Shown here: one piece after another, positions 28,564 to 37,305 of the stretch
Numbering within the stretch: position 1 is the first letter of the stretch
Layout: the number at the start of each line of letters is the position of its first letter
Assembly (NCBI GenBank): GCA_023266355.1
Contig: JAHFQM010000004.1
Coordinates: forward strand, 62,001 to 126,000
Length of the DNA: 64,000 nt
Origin: Aquabacterium sp.
Lineage (GTDB): Bacteria; Pseudomonadota; Gammaproteobacteria; Burkholderiales; Burkholderiaceae_C
Reading direction: 5' to 3'
Made by a program: the position numbers and the translations under genes
The notes under the pieces: generated by a model
Databases searched by the model: none
Seen by the model: the letters and a program-made list of their open reading frames with translations, nothing else
Told to the model about the DNA's origin: nothing

Positions 28564-29595
28564 ATGACCCTGCTGCTGGCCCCCATGGAAGGGCTGCTCG
28601 ACGCCCCCCTGCGCGATGTGCTGACCCGCACAGGCGGCATCGACCGCTGCGTGTCGGAATTCATCCGCGTCACCGGCACGCTTTTGCCCGAACGCGCCTT
28701 TCGCCGGGTCATGCCCGAGCTCAACAACGGCGGCCGCACCTGGGTCGGCGTGCCCGTGCGCGGGCAGCTTCTGGGCTCGGACCCCGCCTGCCTCGCCGAC
28801 AACGCCGCGCGCCTGGCCGAGTTGGGCTCGCCCGGGGTGGACCTGAACTTCGGCTGCCCGGCGCGTGTGGTCAACCGCCACGGCGGCGGCGCGGCCCTGC
28901 TCCAAGACCCGGACCTGCTGCACCGCATCGTCAGCACCGTACGCCAGGCCGTGCCCGCCCATGTGCCGGTGACGGCCAAAATGCGGCTGGGCTTCCACGA
29001 CGATGCCGATGCCGAGACCTGCGCCCAGGCCCTGGAGGCCGGCGGCGCCAGCGAGCTCGTGGTGCACGGCCGCACCAAGGCCCACGGCTACCGCCCGCCC
29101 GCCTACTGGGATCGCATCGCCGACGTGCGCCAGGCCGTGCGCATCCCGGTGGTGGCCAATGGCGAGATCTGGAACGTGGCCGACGCGCGGCGCTGCGTCG
29201 AAGAAAGCGGCTGTGACGCCCTGATGCTGGGGCGCGGCATGGTGGCCGACCCGGGCCTGGCGCTGGCCGTGCGCACCGAGCTGGCCTGGGATGGCGCGGG
29301 CGCATCTGGCGTGCCTTGGGCCACGCTGGAGCCGCTGCTGCACGTCTACTGGGCGCTGATCGCCCCGCGCGTGGTGCCCCGCCACCGCCCGGGCCGCCTC
29401 AAGCAATGGCTGAACTTCCTGCGCCGCCGTCACCCCGAGGCCGAAGTCGCCTACCAGGCCGTGCGCACGCTCAACGACCCGCGTCAGATCGACGCCTGGC
29501 TGCACGCCCACGTGCCCGCGCCTGCCGATGCGCGGGCAGCCGACCACACCAGCCCAGGCACTTGCGGCGACAATGCGGCCGTCGCTGCCTGCTGA
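28564..29595 (+). CDS. dusC: tRNA-dihydrouridine(16) synthase DusC
   Basis: The protein has 343 residues. The FMN TIM barrel starts at once with LLLAPMEGLLDAPLRDVL; the catalytic Cys is in VDLNFGCPARVVNRHGGGA (about 93-111), and the phosphate-binding loops are VVHGRTKAHGY and VVANGEIWNV. It reduces U16 of tRNA to dihydrouridine with NADPH. The MEGxxD start and HGRTK distinguish the DusC subgroup from DusA/B, a judgement from memory. The real start is MTLLLAPMEG at 28564; the longer in-frame extension is not conserved. YlqF starts 35 bp downstream. Confidence 0.9.
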   Translation: MTLLLAPMEGLLDAPLRDVLTRTGGIDRCVSEFIRVTGTLLPERAFRRVMPELNNGGRTWVGVPVRGQLLGSDPACLADNAARLAELGSPGVDLNFGCPARVVNRHGGGAALLQDPDLLHRIVSTVRQAVPAHVPVTAKMRLGFHDDADAETCAQALEAGGASELVVHGRTKAHGYRPPAYWDRIADVRQAVRIPVVANGEIWNVADARRCVEESGCDALMLGRGMVADPGLALAVRTELAWDGAGASGVPWATLEPLLHVYWALIAPRVVPRHRPGRLKQWLNFLRRRHPEAEVAYQAVRTLNDPRQIDAWLHAHVPAPADARAADHTSPGTCGDNAAVAAC

Positions 29596-29630
29596 CACCC
29601 TCCTCTCCTGCCCACGAAAGACCTTGCCCG

Positions 29631-30620
29631 ATGGCGATCCAGTGGTTCCCCGGTCACATGAACGTGACCAAGAAAGCCATCCTTGAGCGCATCAAGGACA
29701 TCGACGTGGTCATCGAACTGCTCGACGCCCGCCTGCCCGGCTCCAGCGCCAACCCGATGCTGGCCGAGATGACCGGCACGCGCCGCAAGCTCAAGGTGCT
29801 CAACAAGCAGGACCTGGCCGACCCCGAACGCACCGAGGCCTGGCTGGCCTGGTACAGCGCACAAAGCGACACCGCTGCCATCGCCCTCGACGCTGGCGAC
29901 ACCGCCCCGGCCCAGCGCCTCATCAAGGCCTGCCGCGAACTCGCCCCGAACCGCGGTGGCATGGACAAGCCCCTGCGCGTGCTGATTTGCGGCATCCCCA
30001 ACGTGGGCAAGTCCACGCTGCTCAACACCCTGGTCGGCAAGAAGGCCGCCAAAACGGGCGACGAGGCCGGCGTGACGCGCATCGAGCAGCGCATCAACCT
30101 GGCCAGCGACTTCTACCTCTTCGACACGCCCGGCATGCTGTGGCCCAAGATCCTCGTCGAGCAAAGCGGCTACCACCTGGCCGGCAGCGGCGCCGTGGGC
30201 CGCAACGCCTACGACGAAGAGGAAGTGGCGCTGGAGTTGCTGCACAGCCTCAAGGGCCCGTACGCGCAGTTGCTGGCCGCACGCTACAAGCTCACCTTCC
30301 CGCTGGCCGACATCCCGGGCGCGCACGACGACGCACTGCTCGAAGAAATCGGCCGCCGGCGCGGTGCCGTGATGGCCGGAGGCCGCGTCAACCTGCAAAA
30401 GGCAGCCGAGATCGTCATCAACGACTTCCGCAGCGCCATCCTGGGCCGCATCACCCTGGAGACCCCGACCGAGTTCGAGGCCTGGGTGGCCGAGGCGCAG
30501 GTGCGCGAAGAAAAGCTGCAGGCCGAGCGTGCCGCGCGCAACCAGAAGCGCAAGAGCGACCGCAGCCCGCGCGTCCTGGGCAGCGCGCCCGCGGACGACA
30601 GCGACGACCTGGAAGACTGA
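29631..30620 (+). CDS. ylqF: Ribosome biogenesis GTPase YlqF (RbgA)
   Basis: The protein has 329 residues and is a circularly permuted GTPase: G4 NKQDL (about 63) comes before G1 GIPNVGKSTLLNTLVG (about 121-136), G2 GVTR and G3 FDTPG (about 166). The N-terminus IQWFPGHMNVTKKAI is characteristic of YlqF/RbgA, which promotes a late step of 50S subunit assembly. The C-terminal domain (about 230-300) is followed by a basic/acidic tail. It ends two bases before the convergent TMEM175-like gene. Confidence 0.92.
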   Translation: MAIQWFPGHMNVTKKAILERIKDIDVVIELLDARLPGSSANPMLAEMTGTRRKLKVLNKQDLADPERTEAWLAWYSAQSDTAAIALDAGDTAPAQRLIKACRELAPNRGGMDKPLRVLICGIPNVGKSTLLNTLVGKKAAKTGDEAGVTRIEQRINLASDFYLFDTPGMLWPKILVEQSGYHLAGSGAVGRNAYDEEEVALELLHSLKGPYAQLLAARYKLTFPLADIPGAHDDALLEEIGRRRGAVMAGGRVNLQKAAEIVINDFRSAILGRITLETPTEFEAWVAEAQVREEKLQAERAARNQKRKSDRSPRVLGSAPADDSDDLED

Positions 30621-30622
30621 GC

Positions 30623-31198
30623 TCAGGCCTGCAGCACCTGCTCGATGCGGCGGTCCGGCACCAGCCAGACCAGGGCCACCGCGACATAGACCAGCTGGGC
30701 GGCCAGCGGGTGCACAAAGGCCAGGCCCACGCCAACGGCGTACAGCCCCATCGACCAACGCCCCTTGCGATCACGGCCCACCGCCTTCGCCAAGGCCCCA
30801 TCGCGCCCCTCCAGCGCGATCAGCGTGCGCTGCAGGATCACATAGGCCACCGCGGCCATGAGCAGCACCACGCCATACGCGGCGCTCGGCACGGCCTCGA
30901 AGTGGTTCTCGCCCATCCAGGCGGTGGCGAAGGGGAACAGCGACAGCCAGAACAGCAGGTGCAGGTTGGCCCACAGCACCGGGCCATTGACGTGGTGCAC
31001 GGCGTGCAGCATGTGGTGGTGGTTGTTCCAGTAAATGCCCACGTAGATGAAGCTCAGCACGTAGCTGAGGAACACCGGCGCCAGCGCGCGCAAGGCGTCC
31101 AGGCTGCCGCCGTGCGGCGCTTTCATCTCCAGCACCATGATGGTGATGACGATGGCCAGCACGCCATCGCTGAAGGCTTCGAGTCGGTTCTTGGTCAA
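30623..31198 (-). CDS. TMEM175-like (DUF1211) potassium channel
   Basis: The protein has 191 residues. The first helix carries the family signature RLEAFSDGVLAIVITIMVLE (RxxxFSDxxxxI), which lines the pore of TMEM175-type K+ channels. Five further hydrophobic segments follow, including the NNHHHMLHAV segment typical of the family. The TTG at 31198 is chosen as start because AGGAG lies six bases upstream and the protein then begins LTKNRLEAFSDG; the longer frame to 31285 adds a non-hydrophobic leader. Bacterial members are dimers or tetramers with little known physiology. Confidence 0.82.
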   Translation of the reverse strand: MTKNRLEAFSDGVLAIVITIMVLEMKAPHGGSLDALRALAPVFLSYVLSFIYVGIYWNNHHHMLHAVHHVNGPVLWANLHLLFWLSLFPFATAWMGENHFEAVPSAAYGVVLLMAAVAYVILQRTLIALEGRDGALAKAVGRDRKGRWSMGLYAVGVGLAFVHPLAAQLVYVAVALVWLVPDRRIEQVLQA

Positions 31199-31355
31199 GC
31201 GGGGCTCCTGCGCGGCATGGGTGGGTGCAAGGCGGGTCAGGCGGTGGGCATGGGGCTTGCCCTGGCGGGCCGGCGGGTGCAGCATAGCGCCACCGCACGC
31301 CCGAAGCAGTCCGTTCCCGTGGGATGATGCCGACCTTCACAGAACCGGATTTTCC

Positions 31356-32858
31356 ATGGCCCAAGACAACATCAGCATGGCGCTGTTTTGCGACTTCGAG
31401 AACGTTGCCCTCGGCGTGCGCGATGCCAACTACGACAAGTTCGACATCAAGCGCGTGCTGGAGCGGCTGCTGGTCAAAGGCAGCATCGTGGTCAAGAAAG
31501 CCTACTGCGACTGGGAACGCTACAAGGGCTTCAAAGCCCCCATGCACGAGGCCAACTTCGAGCTCATCGAGATCCCGCACGTGCGCCAGTCGGGCAAGAA
31601 CTCGGCCGACATCCGCCTGGTGGTCGACGCCCTGGACCTCTGCTACACCAAGTCCCACGTCAACACCTTCGTCATCATCTCGGGCGACTCGGACTTCTCG
31701 CCGCTGGTGTCGAAGCTGCGCGAAAACGCCAAGCACGTCATCGGCGTGGGCGTGAAGCAATCCACCTCCGACCTGCTGATCGCCAACTGCGACGAATTCA
31801 TCTTCTACGACGACCTGGTGCGCGAAAGCCAGCGCCAGGCGGCACGCCGCAATGGCGGACAAACCCCTGCCGGCCGCGATGCCGCACCGCAGCCGCGCCG
31901 CAGCCCCGAAGAAGAAAAGCGCCGCCGCGAAGAGATGGACGCGCGCCGCCTCAAGGCCGTGGAGATGGCCGCCGAAACCTACGAGGCGCTGGTCACCGAC
32001 CGCGACGATGGGGGCCGCATCTGGGCCTCGGTGCTCAAGGAAGCCATCAAGCGCCGCAACCCGGGCTTCAGCGAGTCTTACTACGGCTTTCGCACCTTCG
32101 GCAACCTGCTGGAAGAAGCGCAAGGCCGCGGCCTGCTGGACTTCGGCCGCGACGAGAAGTCGGGCACCTGGGTGGCACGCGGCACGGGCGTGCCCAGCAC
32201 GGGCGCCCTGGTGCGCGGCGACGGCGGCACCGCGATGGCCGACCTGGGCCACAAGGACGACGACCTGCGCCCCTCCCTGCGTGACGAGCCCGAGGACGAG
32301 GCCGATGTCAGCGGCGCGGTCTTCACCAGCGTGACGGTGATGCCGGCAGCCGGTGTGGCACCGGTGGACGCCGAGGCCTTGGCCGCCGAGCAAGCGCCCG
32401 ACGAAGGCGGCGCGCGGCGACGCAGCCGCGGCGGCCGCGGGCGCACGCGGACGGGCCGCGAAGCTGGTCGTGACAGTGGCCGCGAAGGTGGCCGTGACGG
32501 TGCCCGCGACACCGCGGCCCGCGAAGCTGGCCACGGTGACAACCGCCAAGCGGGACGCCAGCGTCCAGGCCCATCCGGGTTCGACGAGCGGGCAGCGACC
32601 GAGCCGGTGCGCGTGGCCGAGCCTGCGCCCGCCGCTGCACTGGCACCCGCCTCCAAGCCAGCCGCCGTGGAGGCGCCCTCGGCACCGGCTCGCAAGCGGG
32701 CCCCGCGCAAGACAGCCAACGCTGCCCCTGCGGACAAGCCCAATGTGGTCACCCCCGCGGGCACCCCTGCCGCGGCCAAGGACGCCAAGCCCGCCGCCAA
32801 GAAGGCGCCTGCACGTCCCCGCGCCAAGCACAAGGCCGCCGCGAAGAAGGCAGACTGA
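31356..32858 (+). CDS. NYN-domain protein with OST-HTH/LOTUS domain
   Basis: The protein has 500 residues. The N-terminal NYN (PIN-like) nuclease-type domain, about 8-150, has MALFCDFENVALGV, YCDWERYKGFKAPM, NSADIRLVVDALDL and VIISGDSDFSPLVSKLREN with the acidic residues of the metal site. A charged helix leads to a LOTUS/OST-HTH domain (about 205-285, VLKEAIKRRNPGFSESYYGF) that binds RNA or G-quadruplexes. The last 140 residues are an Arg/Gly/Asp-rich then Lys/Ala/Pro-rich tail, likely disordered and nucleic-acid binding. By family it resembles the MARF1/LabA group; the role in bacteria is unproven. Confidence 0.88.
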   Translation: MAQDNISMALFCDFENVALGVRDANYDKFDIKRVLERLLVKGSIVVKKAYCDWERYKGFKAPMHEANFELIEIPHVRQSGKNSADIRLVVDALDLCYTKSHVNTFVIISGDSDFSPLVSKLRENAKHVIGVGVKQSTSDLLIANCDEFIFYDDLVRESQRQAARRNGGQTPAGRDAAPQPRRSPEEEKRRREEMDARRLKAVEMAAETYEALVTDRDDGGRIWASVLKEAIKRRNPGFSESYYGFRTFGNLLEEAQGRGLLDFGRDEKSGTWVARGTGVPSTGALVRGDGGTAMADLGHKDDDLRPSLRDEPEDEADVSGAVFTSVTVMPAAGVAPVDAEALAAEQAPDEGGARRRSRGGRGRTRTGREAGRDSGREGGRDGARDTAAREAGHGDNRQAGRQRPGPSGFDERAATEPVRVAEPAPAAALAPASKPAAVEAPSAPARKRAPRKTANAAPADKPNVVTPAGTPAAAKDAKPAAKKAPARPRAKHKAAAKKAD

Positions 32859-32915
32859 AGCGAAGGCTGAGGCACAGGGCTGGGGCCTGCGCCCCTTCCG
32901 CCCTCACCTCAGCCC

Positions 32916-33944
32916 TCACTCACCGACCACGCAGCCAGGCGAGCGCCGCGTGGCGCTGCCAACCTGGTCGGCGGTGTCTGAAGCAGGGCGCGGCCGCGTC
33001 GCGTCCACGCCGTTCTTCACCGCGGTGATCTCGGCCAGGATGGACAGCGCGATCTCCGGCGGCGTGTGGCTGCCGATGTGCAGGCCCGCGGGCCCGTGCA
33101 AGCGCGCCACCTCCTCGTCCGAGAGGTCGAAGTGCTGGCGCAGGCGTTCGCGCCGCGCCGCGTTGTTCACGCGCGAACCCAGCGCGCCCACGTAGAACGC
33201 GGGCGATTTGAGCGCCTCCAGCAAGGCCATGTCGTCGAGCTTGGGGTCGTGCGTGAGCGCCACGATGGCCGTGTGCGGATCGGGCTGAAAAGCCAGCACC
33301 ACGTCGTCGGGCATGCCCGGCAAGCAGGGCGCACCGGCCACGTCCCACTCGGTGGCGTATTCCTCGCGCGGGTCGCACACGCTGACAGCGTGGTCCAGCG
33401 CGATGGCCATGGGCGCGAGGTAACGCGCGATCTGCCCCGCCCCGATGATGAGCAGGCGCCAGCGCGGCCCGTGCACCGTGGACAGGCGCTGACCGTCCCA
33501 CTGCAGCGTGTCGCCACGGCAGGCATCGTCCAGGGTGACCGTGCCCGTGGCCACGTCCACCGTGCGGCGCATCAGGCGCCCTTCGCGCAAGCGCTCGGAC
33601 AGCACACGCAAGCTGGCCACATCGGGCGCGGGTTCGATCAGCAACTCCAGCGTGCCGCCACAGGGCAGGCCGAAGCGCGCGGCCTCGTCCTGCGTCACGC
33701 CATAGCGTTGCAGCACCGGTGGGCCGGCGAACTCACCGGCACGCATGCGCACCACGAGGTCGTCTTCGATGCACCCCCCCGAGACCGAGCCCTGCACGAG
33801 CCCGTCGTCGCGCAGCGCCATCCAGGCACCGGGCGGACGGGGCGCCGACCCCCAGGTCCGCACCACCGTGACCAGCGCCGCACCATGGCCTTCGGCCGCC
33901 CAGCGCTGCAAGGCATCGAGCACCTGCCCGTCCTGGCTGTGCAT
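32916..33944 (-). CDS. XdhC-family molybdenum cofactor maturation protein
   Basis: The protein has 342 residues. The N-terminal XdhC/CoxI domain (about 20-90) has [18 protein letters not shown] and [11 protein letters not shown]; the C-terminal Rossmann domain (about 165-310) has [15 protein letters not shown] and [16 protein letters not shown]. XdhC proteins bind and modify molybdenum cofactor (sulfuration, and cytidylylated cofactor in this enzyme branch) and insert it in the partner hydroxylase. It starts three bases after the stop of the Mo-binding subunit, so it is the last gene of the iorA-iorB-xdhC operon. Confidence 0.9.
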   Translation of the reverse strand: MHSQDGQVLDALQRWAAEGHGAALVTVVRTWGSAPRPPGAWMALRDDGLVQGSVSGGCIEDDLVVRMRAGEFAGPPVLQRYGVTQDEAARFGLPCGGTLELLIEPAPDVASLRVLSERLREGRLMRRTVDVATGTVTLDDACRGDTLQWDGQRLSTVHGPRWRLLIIGAGQIARYLAPMAIALDHAVSVCDPREEYATEWDVAGAPCLPGMPDDVVLAFQPDPHTAIVALTHDPKLDDMALLEALKSPAFYVGALGSRVNNAARRERLRQHFDLSDEEVARLHGPAGLHIGSHTPPEIALSILAEITAVKNGVDATRPRPASDTADQVGSATRRSPGCVVGE

Positions 33945-33947
33945 GGC

Positions 33948-36167
33948 TCAGGCCTTGAACTGCGCGGTTTGCAGCGGCAGGCGCCAGGCACGCTTGCCGG
34001 TGGCCGCGGCCAAGGCATTGGCCACGGCCGGTGCCACGGGCGGCACGGCCGGCTCGCCGATGCCCGAGGGCTTGTTCGCCGAAGGCACGATGTGCACCTC
34101 CACCTTGGGCATTTCCTGGATGCGGATGGGCGCGTAGTCGCCGAAGTTGGACTGCTCGACCACGCCGTCCTTGAGCGTGATCTCGCCGTGCAGGGCCGCC
34201 GACAGCGCGAAGCCCACCGAGCCTTCGACCTGGGCGCGGACGTTGTCCGGGTTGATGGCCACGCCGCAGTCCACCGCCGTCACGACGCGGTCGACGTGGA
34301 AGCTGCCGTCGCGCGACACGGTGACCTCGGCCACCTGGGCCACCACTGTGCCGAAGGACTCGTGCAGGGCCACGCCACGGCCACGGCGCTCGCCCTTCTT
34401 GCCCTTGGCCAGCGGCTTGCCCCAAGCGGCCTTGTCGGCCACCAGGGCAAGCACGGCGGCGTGGCGCGGGTGCTTGTCCAGCATCTTCAGGCGCCAGGCC
34501 ACCGGGTCCTGCTTGGCCTCGGTGGCCAGCGCGTCCAGGAAGGTTTCCGTGGCGTAGGCGGTGTGGGTCGAGCCCACCGAGCGCCACCACAACACCGGCA
34601 CGCCGATGTCCTGGGGCGTGTGCAGCTCGACCTGCAGGTTCGGGATGGCGTAGGGCAGCGTCGACGCGCCCTCCACCGACAAGGCATCGACACCGTTCTT
34701 GACCATCACCGACTCGAAAGGCGAGCCCGCCGCGATGGACTGCCCCACCAGGCGGTGGCGCCACGCCGAGATCTCACCCTGCGGCGACAAGGTGGCCTCC
34801 AGGCGGTGGTGGAACATGGGGCGGTACTGGCCACCCTTCATGTCGTCTTCGCGCAGCCAGACCATCTTGACCGGCGCCTTGGTGCCCGAGGCCTGGACGA
34901 TGCTGGCGGCCTCGCGGACGTAGTCGGCGTCCTTGCTGGCACGGCGACCGAAGCTGCCACCGGCGTACAGGGTGTGGATGGTGACCTGCTCGGGCGCGAT
35001 GCCAAAGAGCTTGGCCAGGGCGAACTGGTCGCCCGTGTGCATCTGCTCGCCGTTCCAGACCTCGCAACCCGCCTCGGTGCGCTGCACCACGCAGTTGATG
35101 GGCTCCATCGCGGCATGGGCCAGGTAGGGGAAGTCCAGGCTGGCGCTGATGACGCGGCCGGCGCCTGCTTTCGGGGCCTGGGCCAGCGCGGCATCGGCCT
35201 GGCCATCCTGGCGGGCGATCAGACCCGGGGTGGCGGCGAGCTCGCGGTAGCGCCGGCGCTGGGCGTCGCTGCTCAGCTTGAATGCGGCGCTGTCGTCCCA
35301 CGTGACCACCAGGGCATCGCGGCCCTTCTTGGCGCTCCAGGTGTCGCGCGCCAGCACGGCCACGCCGCTGGGGATGGCCACCACATCGACCACGCCCTTG
35401 ACGGCCTTGGCCTTGCTCGCATCGAAGGATGCGACCTTGCCGCCAAAGCGCGGTGGGTGCGCCACCACGGCCACCAGCATGCCGGGCAGGTGCAGGTCTT
35501 GCGTGAACTGGGCGCGGCCATTGACCTTGTCGGCGGCGTCCTTGCGCGGCGCGGTCTTGCCGATCAGGCGGAAGTCCTTCGGGTCCTTCAGCGCCACGGA
35601 TGCGGGCACGGCCTCGGCACCCGCGGCTTCGGCCAACTCACCGAAAGTGGCCTGGCGCTTGGAGGCGGCGTGCAGCACCACGCCTTCGCGCACCGTGATG
35701 TCGGCAACCGGCACCGACCAGCGGCGTGCCGCGGCCGACACCAGCATGGCCCGCGCCGAAGCGCCAGCCTGGCGCATCTGCGCCCAGGAATTGGCCATGG
35801 CGGTGCTGCCGCCCGTGCCCTGTGCAGGGCCCCACAGCAGGTTGTTGTAGCGGCGGGCATCGGCCGGCGCGCTTTCCACGCGCACCTGCGCCCAGTCGGC
35901 ATCGAGCTCTTCGGCGGCCAGCGTGGCCAGGCCGGTGTAGGTGCCCTGCCCCATCTCCAGGTGCTTGGAGATGACGGTGACGGTGTTGTCCGCGCCAATG
36001 CGCAGGAAGGCATTGGGCTCGAAGGCCGTGGCGGCGCTGGCCACAGCTTTGGGCGATGCGGCTTGCGCCCCACCCAGGCTGAATCCCAAGGTCAGGCCCA
36101 GGGTCAGGCCGGCGGAGTTGCCCAGGAAGTGGCGGCGGCTGACGTTGTCGATGGCGGCGTGGGTCAT
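33948..36167 (-). CDS. Molybdopterin-binding subunit of an isoquinoline 1-oxidoreductase-like hydroxylase
   Basis: The protein has 739 residues and belongs to the xanthine dehydrogenase family. The Tat signal is [19 protein letters not shown], so the enzyme is exported folded, unlike cytoplasmic xanthine dehydrogenase. It has a molybdopterin domain with [19 protein letters not shown] (about 78-96), [17 protein letters not shown] (near 405) and [15 protein letters not shown] with [12 protein letters not shown] near the end. This is the layout of IorB-type large subunits, which hydroxylate N-heteroaromatics or oxidise aldehydes. GGAG precedes the ATG. It is paired with the 2Fe-2S subunit upstream (20-bp gap). 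Confidence 0.88.
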   Translation of the reverse strand: MTHAAIDNVSRRHFLGNSAGLTLGLTLGFSLGGAQAASPKAVASAATAFEPNAFLRIGADNTVTVISKHLEMGQGTYTGLATLAAEELDADWAQVRVESAPADARRYNNLLWGPAQGTGGSTAMANSWAQMRQAGASARAMLVSAAARRWSVPVADITVREGVVLHAASKRQATFGELAEAAGAEAVPASVALKDPKDFRLIGKTAPRKDAADKVNGRAQFTQDLHLPGMLVAVVAHPPRFGGKVASFDASKAKAVKGVVDVVAIPSGVAVLARDTWSAKKGRDALVVTWDDSAAFKLSSDAQRRRYRELAATPGLIARQDGQADAALAQAPKAGAGRVISASLDFPYLAHAAMEPINCVVQRTEAGCEVWNGEQMHTGDQFALAKLFGIAPEQVTIHTLYAGGSFGRRASKDADYVREAASIVQASGTKAPVKMVWLREDDMKGGQYRPMFHHRLEATLSPQGEISAWRHRLVGQSIAAGSPFESVMVKNGVDALSVEGASTLPYAIPNLQVELHTPQDIGVPVLWWRSVGSTHTAYATETFLDALATEAKQDPVAWRLKMLDKHPRHAAVLALVADKAAWGKPLAKGKKGERRGRGVALHESFGTVVAQVAEVTVSRDGSFHVDRVVTAVDCGVAINPDNVRAQVEGSVGFALSAALHGEITLKDGVVEQSNFGDYAPIRIQEMPKVEVHIVPSANKPSGIGEPAVPPVAPAVANALAAATGKRAWRLPLQTAQFKA

Positions 36168-36187
36168 GGCGGTGTCTCCTGCGGTGC

Positions 36188-36655
36188 TCAGGCCAGGGCC
36201 TTGGCGGCTTCGTGGATGGCCGCGCGGATGCGGACGTAGGTGGCGCAGCGGCAGATGTTGCCGCCCATGGCCGCGTCGATGTCGGCGTCCGAAGGCTTGC
36301 GGTTGCTGCTCAGCAGGGTCACGGCGCTCATGATCTGGCCAGACTGGCAGTAGCCGCACTGCGCCACGTCCAGCTTCTGCCAGGCGGCTTGCACGGCCTG
36401 GCCGACGCGGGCGGACTGGCCTTGGTCCACCGCCTCGATGGTGGTGACCTTGCGTTGCCCCACGGCGGACACCGGCGTCAGGCACGACCGCGTGGCCTGG
36501 CCGTCGATGTGGACGGTGCAGGCGCCGCACAGGCCGGCACCACAGCCGTATTTGGTGCCGGTCAGCTGCAGTTCGTCGCGCAGCACCCACAGCAACGGGG
36601 TGTCGGGGTCGGCATCGACCTGGCGCTGAACGCCGTTGATGGAGATCTGGGTCAT
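36188..36655 (-). CDS. 2Fe-2S subunit of the molybdo-hydroxylase (IorA type)
   Basis: The protein has 155 residues. The plant-ferredoxin-type cluster ligands are in [15 protein letters not shown] (about 38-52) with a fourth Cys at SCLTP, and the C-terminal four-helix cluster domain has CGYCQSGQ and NICRCATY. This small electron-transfer subunit passes electrons from the Mo site. Unlike the large subunit it has no signal and probably hitch-hikes through Tat with it. First gene of the operon. Confidence 0.93.
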   Translation of the reverse strand: MTQISINGVQRQVDADPDTPLLWVLRDELQLTGTKYGCGAGLCGACTVHIDGQATRSCLTPVSAVGQRKVTTIEAVDQGQSARVGQAVQAAWQKLDVAQCGYCQSGQIMSAVTLLSSNRKPSDADIDAAMGGNICRCATYVRIRAAIHEAAKALA

Positions 36656-36755
36656 GGTGAGCTTCCTCGTGAACGGGCCGACGGCATCATGTCAGACCTG
36701 CATCGACTTTGCACAGGCAGGGCCGATGCCCGACCAGCGTGATTAGAATGAAGCC

Positions 36756-37148
36756 ATGTTGCTGCCCCGTGTCCGCCTCCAGCGTGCCGCCTGGATCGCC
36801 CTGCTGGCGATGCTGATGGCCGCCTTGGCGCCGGCGGTGTCGCAACTGCTGCAACGCGGCACCACCACCGCCTGGGTGGAGATCTGCCGGGCCGGCGGCG
36901 GCACCGCCTGGGTGGCGCTGGGCGACCTGCAAACCAACCAGACGCCGTCCAAGGGCCAGCCCCACCTGCTGGACCACTGCCCGTACTGCAGCCTGCAGGC
37001 GCACGCGCTGCCCCCTGTGCCCGCCCTGCCCACGGTGGCCGCGGCACCGCTGCCCGATTTCCGCGAACCCGCCGCCTTCCTGCATGCGCCCCATACCGCG
37101 CACGCCTGGCGGCCTGCGCAATCGCGCGCCCCCCCGAGCTGGGCCTGA
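36756..37148 (+). CDS. DUF2946-family small exported protein
   Basis: The protein has 130 residues. It has an N-terminal signal/anchor (RAAWIALLAMLMAALAPAVS), then a motif HLLDHCPYCSLQAHALP, the His/Cys cluster (HCPYC) that defines DUF2946 and could bind a metal. The C-terminal part is Pro/Ala/His-rich. DUF2946 genes are commonly next to TonB-dependent receptors and copper proteins, as here: the receptor starts 157 bp downstream and a PCuAC protein follows. A role in copper handling is inference from motif and context. Confidence 0.8.
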   Translation: MLLPRVRLQRAAWIALLAMLMAALAPAVSQLLQRGTTTAWVEICRAGGGTAWVALGDLQTNQTPSKGQPHLLDHCPYCSLQAHALPPVPALPTVAAAPLPDFREPAAFLHAPHTAHAWRPAQSRAPPSWA

Positions 37149-37305
37149 CAACGCCACCGGCCGCGCCTGAACAAGGCGCTGGCCTCCGTTGACCCTGTCC
37201 GTCCGGCCCTGCCTGCGGACACGCGCTCCCTGCCCCCTCGTCACCTGGGCCTCTCGGCCTCTCCCGATGACGGTGGGCACCAGCGCCACAGACCCGAGAG
37301 CTTCC

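Noticed and set aside
33066..36239. 1,057-codon plus-strand frame opposite the molybdo-hydroxylase operon
   Set aside because: Low-complexity His/Gly/Arg text; the minus-strand operon has all expected cofactor motifs.
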